DNA of 18,958 nt from NCBI GenBank assembly GCA_905221375.1, contig CAJNCY010000016.1, forward strand, positions 1 through 18,958, written 5' to 3'. The number at the start of each line of letters is the position of its first letter. The first letter of the stretch is position 1. A program made the position numbers and the translations under genes. Under the pieces are notes generated by a model. It had not been told where the DNA came from and ran no database searches. It saw only the letters and a list, made by a program, of their open reading frames with translations. The stretch is from a bacterium (GTDB lineage: Bacteria > Bacillota > Bacilli > Lactobacillales > Streptococcaceae). Shown here piece after piece: positions 15,016 to 18,958 of the stretch.

Positions 15016-17211
15016 ATGAAATTAGATAAATTATTCGAGAAATTTCTTTCTCTTTTTAAAAAAGAAACAAGTGGATCAGAGGATTCTGGGTCTACTAGCT
15101 TACGTCGCTCTCGTAGTGATCGAAAAAAATTAGCCCAAGTAGGTCCAATTCGAAAATTCTGGCGTCGTTATCATCTAACAAAGATTGTCCTTATACTAGG
15201 TTTGAGTGCAGGCTTGCTAGTTGGAACCTATTTGTTTGCTGTAGCCAAGTCAACCAATGTTAACGATTTGCAAAACGCCTTGAAAACTCGAACTCTCATT
15301 TTTGACCGTGAAGAAAAAGAGGCTGGTGCTTTGTCTGGTCAAAAGGGAACCTACGTTGAATTGACTGATATCAGTAAAAATTTGCAGAATGCCGTTATTG
15401 CGACAGAAGACCGCTCTTTCTATAAAAACGACGGGATTAACTATGGTCGTTTCTTCTTGGCGATTGTCACTGCTGGACGTTCAGGTGGTGGATCTACTAT
15501 TACCCAACAGCTGGCTAAAAACGCCTATTTGTCGCAGGATCAAACTGTCGAGAGAAAAGCGAAAGAATTTTTCCTTGCCTTAGAATTAACAAAAAAATAT
15601 AGTAAGGATCAGATCTTAACCATGTACCTTAACAATGCCTATTTTGGAAATGGTGTGTGGGGTGTAGAAGATGCGAGTAAGAAATACTTTGGAGTTTCTG
15701 CGTCAGAAGTGAGTTTGGATCAAGCTGCGACTCTGGCAGGGATGCTGAAGGGGCCGGAACTGTATAATCCTTTGAATTCCGTAGAAGATTCTACCAATCG
15801 TCGCGACACTGTCTTACAAAATATGGTTGCAGCAGGATATATTGATAAAAATCAAGAAAACGAAGCTGTGGGAATTGATATGACTTCGCAATTGCACGAT
15901 AAGTATGAAGGAAAAATCTCAGATTACCGCTACCCCTCTTATTTTGACGCGGTGGTTAATGAAGCCGTTTCTAAGTATAATCTAACAGAGGAAGAAATCG
16001 TAAATAATGGCTACCGCATTTATACAGAGTTGGATCAAAACTACCAAGCAAATATGCAGGTTGTCTATGAAAATACATCGCTATTTCCGAGGGCAGAGGA
16101 TGGAACATTTGCTCAATCAGGAAGTGTCGCTCTCGAACCGAAAACAGGAGGAGTTCGTGGAGTTGTCGGTCAAGTTGCTGACAATGATAAAACTGGATTC
16201 CGGAATTTCAACTATGCAACTCAATCAAAACGTAGCCCTGGCTCTACAATTAAGCCTTTAGTTGTTTATACGCCAGCAGTTGAGGCAGGTTGGGCTTTGA
16301 ATAAGCTCTTGGATAACCATACCATGAAGTATGACAGCTATAAGGTAGATAACTATGCAGGAATCAGAAAGAGTCGAGAAGTTCCCATGTATCAAGCCTT
16401 GGCAGAATCGCTTAATCTACCTGCTGTTGCCACTGTTAATGATTTGGGTGTTGACAAGGCTTTTGAGGCAGGAGAAAAATTTGGACTCAACATGGATAAG
16501 GTCGACCGTGTTCTTGGTGTCGCCTTGGGAAGTGGCGTCGAAACCAATCCTCTGCAAATGGCTCAAGCATATGCAGCCTTTGCAAATGAAGGTTTAATGC
16601 CGGAAGCTCATTTTATTAGTAGAATTGAAAATGCTAGTGGTCAGGTTATTGCGAGTCATAAAAATTCACAAAAACGAGTGATTGATAAAGCTGTAGCTGA
16701 CAAGATGACTAGTATGATGTTGGGGACATTCACCAATGGTACCGGTATTAGTTCATCGCCTGCAGACTATGTCATGGCAGGGAAAACTGGAACAACTGAA
16801 GCAGTTTTCAATCCGGAGTACACAAGTGACCAGTGGGTAATTGGCTATACTCCGGATGTAGTGATTAGTCACTGGCTTGGTTTCCCGACCACTGATGAAA
16901 ATCACTATCTAGCGGGTTCTACATCAAATGGTGCTGCTCATGTCTTTAGAAACATTGCAAATACCATTTTACCTTATACACCAGGAAGCACCTTTACAGT
17001 TGAAAATGCTTATAAGCAAAATGGAATTGCACCAGCTAACACAAAAAGACAAGTACAAACCAATGATAATAGCCAGACAGATGATAATTTGTCTGATATT
17101 CGAGGACGTGCGCAAAGTCTAGTAGATGAGGCTAGCCGGGCTATCTCAGATGCGAAGATTAAGGAAAAGGCTCAAACAATATGGGATTCGGTAGTCAATC
17201 TATTTCGCTAA
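15016..17211 (+). CDS. pbp2a: Class A penicillin-binding protein 2a
   Basis: Bifunctional peptidoglycan synthase of the cell membrane: glycosyltransferase (GT51) plus transpeptidase. The 731-residue protein has a basic cytoplasmic N-terminus (1-54), one membrane segment (about 55-77), a GT51 domain (about 105-285) with catalytic Glu131 in ATEDRSFYKNDG and GGSTITQQLAKN, and a transpeptidase domain with Ser410 of SxxK (STIK), SLN at 465-467 and KTG at 590-592. The C-terminus beyond about 670 is low-complexity and polar, with a final helical piece. All three penicillin-binding motifs look intact. Upstream there is no ribosome-binding site, matching a leaderless transcript. No terminator is seen before rpmG, so read-through into the next unit is possible. 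Confidence 0.97.
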   Translation: MKLDKLFEKFLSLFKKETSGSEDSGSTSLRRSRSDRKKLAQVGPIRKFWRRYHLTKIVLILGLSAGLLVGTYLFAVAKSTNVNDLQNALKTRTLIFDREEKEAGALSGQKGTYVELTDISKNLQNAVIATEDRSFYKNDGINYGRFFLAIVTAGRSGGGSTITQQLAKNAYLSQDQTVERKAKEFFLALELTKKYSKDQILTMYLNNAYFGNGVWGVEDASKKYFGVSASEVSLDQAATLAGMLKGPELYNPLNSVEDSTNRRDTVLQNMVAAGYIDKNQENEAVGIDMTSQLHDKYEGKISDYRYPSYFDAVVNEAVSKYNLTEEEIVNNGYRIYTELDQNYQANMQVVYENTSLFPRAEDGTFAQSGSVALEPKTGGVRGVVGQVADNDKTGFRNFNYATQSKRSPGSTIKPLVVYTPAVEAGWALNKLLDNHTMKYDSYKVDNYAGIRKSREVPMYQALAESLNLPAVATVNDLGVDKAFEAGEKFGLNMDKVDRVLGVALGSGVETNPLQMAQAYAAFANEGLMPEAHFISRIENASGQVIASHKNSQKRVIDKAVADKMTSMMLGTFTNGTGISSSPADYVMAGKTGTTEAVFNPEYTSDQWVIGYTPDVVISHWLGFPTTDENHYLAGSTSNGAAHVFRNIANTILPYTPGSTFTVENAYKQNGIAPANTKRQVQTNDNSQTDDNLSDIRGRAQSLVDEASRAISDAKIKEKAQTIWDSVVNLFR

Positions 17212-17216
17212 GATGC

Positions 17217-17245
17217 TTGTCAAAGCCTAGCTTTCTTGTTATAAT
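17217..17245 (+). promoter_or_regulatory. Promoter of rpmG-secE-nusG
   Basis: TTGTCA (17217-17222), 17-bp spacer, TATAAT (17240-17245) with extended -10 TG. It starts 6 bp after the pbp2a stop codon. Confidence 0.83.
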
Positions 17246-17263
17246 AGATAAGATGGAGGCGTT

Positions 17264-17416
17264 ATGGCACTAAAAAAAGCAAGCCTAGCTTGTGCGGTTT
17301 GTGGTTCGAGAAACTATTCAATCAAGATTAGTGGAACCCCCAAGCCTACACGACTAGAAGTAAATAAATTTTGTAAGCATTGTGGCAAGTACACTACACA
17401 CAGAGAAACGAGATAG
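17264..17416 (+). CDS. rpmG: Ribosomal protein L33 (zinc-binding form)
   Basis: A 50-residue protein of the large ribosomal subunit, [20 protein letters not shown] at its start. Two CxxC pairs (Cys10/Cys13 and Cys37/Cys40) show it is a zinc-containing C+ paralog; streptococci usually also encode zinc-free copies elsewhere. GGAGG stands about 5 nt before the ATG. The placement directly before secE and nusG is a widespread Gram-positive order. It is separated from secE by 9 bp, so the three genes form one operon. Confidence 0.95.
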   Translation: MALKKASLACAVCGSRNYSIKISGTPKPTRLEVNKFCKHCGKYTTHRETR

Positions 17417-17425
17417 GAGAGAGCG

Positions 17426-17602
17426 ATGCGTTTTATTGGAGATATTTTTAGACTTCTTAAAGACACAACATGGCCAACTCGCAAGGAAAGCTGGAGAGAT
17501 TTTCGTTCTATCATGGAATACACAGCTTTCTTTGTAGTGATTATTTACATTTTTGACCAGTTGATTGTTTCAGGTTTGATTCGATTTATTAACATTTTTT
17601 AG
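17426..17602 (+). CDS. secE: Preprotein translocase subunit SecE
   Basis: Essential small subunit that clamps SecY in the Sec translocon. The 58-residue protein has the conserved amphipathic N-terminal part with the TTWPTRKESW signature (14-23) and a single membrane segment (about 33-55), the short Gram-positive form with one membrane helix. GGAGAG stands just before the ATG. It lies between rpmG and nusG in the standard order. Confidence 0.95.
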   Translation: MRFIGDIFRLLKDTTWPTRKESWRDFRSIMEYTAFFVVIIYIFDQLIVSGLIRFINIF

Positions 17603-17652
17603 AAGAGTAGTGAAGGTACACTAAAAATCTTCTATTTATGAAAGGAAATATC

Positions 17653-18189
17653 ATGGATAGTTTTGATAAAGGATGGTTTGTTTTACAAACTTATTCTGGT
17701 TATGAAAATAAGGTGAAAGAAAATCTATTACAACGTGCACAAACCTACAATATGTTGGATAATATTCTACGCGTTGAAATTCCAACACAAACAGTGCAAG
17801 TTGAAAAAAATGGAAAGAGAAAAGAAGTAGAAGAAAATCGCTTTCCAGGTTATGTTCTTGTAGAAATGGTCATGACAGATGAAGCTTGGTTTGTTGTTCG
17901 AAATACACCAAATGTTACAGGATTCGTCGGATCTCACGGAAATAGATCAAAACCAACTCCATTATTGGAACAAGAAATTCGTGATATCTTGGTTTCTATG
18001 GGACAAACTGTACAAGAGTTTGATATCGATGTTGAAGTTGGTCAAACTGTACGTATTATTGATGGAGCTTTTGCAGATTATACCGGTAAGATTACGGAGA
18101 TTGATAACAATAAAGTGAAGATGATTATCTCTATGTTTGGTAATGACACAGTTGCAGAAGTAAACCTAAACCAAATCGCAGAATTATAA
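17653..18189 (+). CDS. nusG: Transcription termination/antitermination protein NusG
   Basis: Binds RNA polymerase and modulates pausing, Rho action and transcription-translation coupling. I choose ATG 17653 (178 residues, MDSFDKGWFVLQTYSGYE) over the in-frame ATG at 17638, because AAAGGA at 17641-17646 lies between them and serves the downstream start. The NGN domain spans about 1-115 (WFVLQTYSGYENKVKENL, RFPGYVLVEM, WFVVRNTPNVTGFVG) and the KOW domain about 125-178 (VGQTVRIIDGAFADYTGKI). It lies 50 bp after secE with no promoter evident, and ends at the terminator at 18193-18218. Confidence 0.96.
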   Translation: MDSFDKGWFVLQTYSGYENKVKENLLQRAQTYNMLDNILRVEIPTQTVQVEKNGKRKEVEENRFPGYVLVEMVMTDEAWFVVRNTPNVTGFVGSHGNRSKPTPLLEQEIRDILVSMGQTVQEFDIDVEVGQTVRIIDGAFADYTGKITEIDNNKVKMIISMFGNDTVAEVNLNQIAEL

Positions 18190-18192
18190 CCC

Positions 18193-18218
18193 AAAGAGAG
18201 GCAAGACCTCTCTTTTTT
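18193..18218 (+). terminator. nusG terminator
   Basis: Perfect 9-bp stem AAAGAGAGG (18193-18201) / CCTCTCTTT (18207-18215), CAAGA loop, with the T run extending to 18218. Confidence 0.88.
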
Positions 18219-18250
18219 GTGCAGTTGAGGAGCTAAAGGGTGCAGAATGG
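18219..18250 (+). promoter_or_regulatory. Candidate ComE-binding direct repeat of the comX promoter
   Basis: GCAGTTGAG (18221-18229) and GCAGAATGG (18242-18250), both preceded by GT, repeat at exactly 21 bp, two helical turns. The first copy fits the CAnTTgAG-type ComE half-site known from comCDE and comX promoters of pneumococci; the second is degenerate. A TG-extended -10 candidate (TAGACT, 18283-18288) is 32 bp downstream. Confidence 0.6.
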
Positions 18251-18309
18251 ATGAAATGTGCCAAAAGTGTTTCTGAATCTGTTAGACTGTACACAGAAAG
18301 GGGAAGATT

Positions 18310-18789
18310 ATGATTAAAGAATTGTATGGAGAAGTCCAGGGAATTGTATATAAGAGTAGAAATGAATATTACTTGCATTTATGGGAACTATCGGATTGGG
18401 ACCAAGAGGGAATGATTTGCTTACATGAATTGATCAGTAGAGAAGAAGGGCTTGTAGAAGATATCCCACGCTTACGTAAATATTTCAAAACAAAATTCCG
18501 GAATCGAATTCTAGATTATCTCCGTAAACAAGAAAGTCAAAAACGGAGATATGATAAAGAGCTTTATGAAGAAGTGGGTGAGATAAGTCATCGTATAAGT
18601 GAGGGAGGACTCTGGCTAGATGACTATTATCTCTTTCATGAAACACTAAGAGATTATAGAAGTAAACAAAGTAAAGACAAACAAGAAGAGTTAGAACGCG
18701 TCTTAAGAGATGAACGCTTCCGAGGGCGTCAAAGAGTGTTAAGAGACTTACGTATTGTGTTTAAAGAGTTTGACATCCGTACTCATTAG
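18310..18789 (+). CDS. comX: Competence-specific sigma factor ComX (SigX)
   Basis: Alternative sigma factor that directs RNA polymerase to late competence genes (DNA uptake and recombination) through the cin-box TACGAATA. The 159-residue protein matches, as I remember it, the full pneumococcal ComX with few changes: the conserved LHLWELSDWDQEGM and LRKYFKTKFRNRILDYLRKQ (region-2-like), GGLWLDDYYLFHETL, and a basic C-terminal helix-turn-helix end (RFRGRQRVLRDLRIVFKEF). AAAGGGG precedes the ATG. Pneumococci carry two nearly identical copies, each beside an rRNA operon; this is one of the pair, after nusG and before tRNA-Glu. No late-competence cin-box was noticed in the window. Confidence 0.95.
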   Translation: MIKELYGEVQGIVYKSRNEYYLHLWELSDWDQEGMICLHELISREEGLVEDIPRLRKYFKTKFRNRILDYLRKQESQKRRYDKELYEEVGEISHRISEGGLWLDDYYLFHETLRDYRSKQSKDKQEELERVLRDERFRGRQRVLRDLRIVFKEFDIRTH

Positions 18790-18799
18790 GAATTCATGC

Positions 18800-18827
18800 A
18801 AAAAAGTAAAAAAAGTTTAAAAAAGTA
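18800..18827 (+). promoter_or_regulatory. A-tract UP-element candidate
   Basis: Phased A runs (AAAAAAGTAAAAAAAGTTTA and more) directly upstream of the tRNA promoter resemble the UP elements that strengthen rRNA promoters. The same stretch is the comX 3' flank. Confidence 0.45.
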
Positions 18828-18828
18828 G

Positions 18829-18856
18829 TTGACAAGTCAGAAAAAGTCGGTATAAT
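18829..18856 (+). promoter_or_regulatory. tRNA-Glu (probably rRNA operon) promoter
   Basis: Perfect TTGACA (18829-18834), 16-bp spacer, perfect TATAAT (18851-18856). The best consensus promoter in the window. Confidence 0.88.
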
Positions 18857-18861
18857 AGTAA

Positions 18862-18880
18862 GAGTTGAAAATAACAACTC
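18862..18880 (+). other. Hairpin in the tRNA-Glu leader
   Basis: Perfect 6-bp inverted repeat GAGTTG (18862-18867) / CAACTC (18875-18880) with a 7-nt A/T loop, starting about at the expected transcription start and ending one base before the tRNA. Confidence 0.6.
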
Positions 18881-18881
18881 A

Positions 18882-18953
18882 GGTCCGTTGGTCAAGGGGT
18901 TAAGACACCGCCTTTTCACGGCGGTAACACGGGTTCGAATCCCGTACGGACTA
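18882..18953 (+). tRNA. tRNA-Glu (anticodon TTC)
   Basis: Seventy-two nt with a full cloverleaf: acceptor GGTCCGT / ACGGACT (first pair G-T), anticodon stem CCGCC/GGCGG around TTTTCAC giving anticodon TTC, T-loop GGTTCGAATCC, discriminator A. CCA is not encoded. The window ends 5 bp later; in pneumococci the 16S rRNA gene follows at the comX-associated tRNA-Glu. Confidence 0.97.
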
Positions 18954-18958
18954 TGGTA

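Noticed and set aside
17223..17236. AAGC/GCTT inverted repeat after pbp2a as a terminator
   Set aside because: Only a 4-bp stem with no proper T run, and it lies inside the rpmG promoter spacer.

Overview
The window is chromosomal DNA of a mitis-group Streptococcus (S. pneumoniae / S. mitis / S. oralis relatives). The main grounds are near-identity, as far as I remember the pneumococcal proteins, of ComX, Pbp2a, YidC, RnpA and the methyltransferase, plus the neighbourhood pbp2a-rpmG-secE-nusG-comX-tRNA-Glu. The region looks more compact than the pneumococcal chromosome I remember: no ascorbate (ula) genes lie between khpB and tkt, and adhE is next to gap. That favours a commensal mitis/oralis-type strain, but this is recall and not a computed comparison.

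Layout. 1-663 is the 3' end of a large serine-rich-repeat, LPXTG-anchored surface protein, closed by a strong bidirectional terminator. A 455-bp gene-free stretch follows. 1119-3312 holds a YtxK-type methyltransferase and acetate kinase (ackA). 3461-6312 is the conserved rnpA-yidC-khpB(jag) block plus a gene of unknown function. 6428-9706 holds transketolase (tkt), yajC, and an overlapping pair encoding a low-molecular-weight tyrosine phosphatase and a membrane-anchored MORN-repeat protein. 10005-13985 holds the alcohol/aldehyde dehydrogenase adhE and glyceraldehyde-3-phosphate dehydrogenase gap. 14054-14929 (minus strand) is an RluA-family pseudouridine synthase, divergent from pbp2a (15016-17211). 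17264-18189 is rpmG-secE-nusG. 18310-18789 is comX, the competence sigma factor, and the window ends in tRNA-Glu (18882-18953), whose strong promoter probably opens an rRNA operon.

How the genes fit together. ackA, tkt, adhE and gap are central fermentative carbon metabolism. ackA and adhE carry recognisable control sites: a CcpA cre-like box just downstream of the ackA -10, and Rex-type redox operators plus cre-like boxes in front of adhE. YidC, YajC and SecE belong to the membrane insertion/Sec machinery. KhpB and Pbp2a connect to cell elongation and peptidoglycan synthesis. RnpA, RpmG, NusG, tRNA-Glu and the pseudouridine synthase are RNA and ribosome functions. comX links competence signalling (candidate ComE direct repeat upstream) to this housekeeping block.

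The window is mostly core genome and I do not see a clear new multi-gene system. The most interesting signals are regulatory: the divergent RluA-family/pbp2a pair in which both start codons sit exactly 6 nt after a -10 box with no ribosome-binding site (apparent paired leaderless genes); the dense Rex/cre array before adhE; the cre-like box at the ackA start site; and the comX-to-tRNA junction without a terminator. The phosphatase/MORN pair and the gene at 5689 are the best candidates for undescribed protein function.
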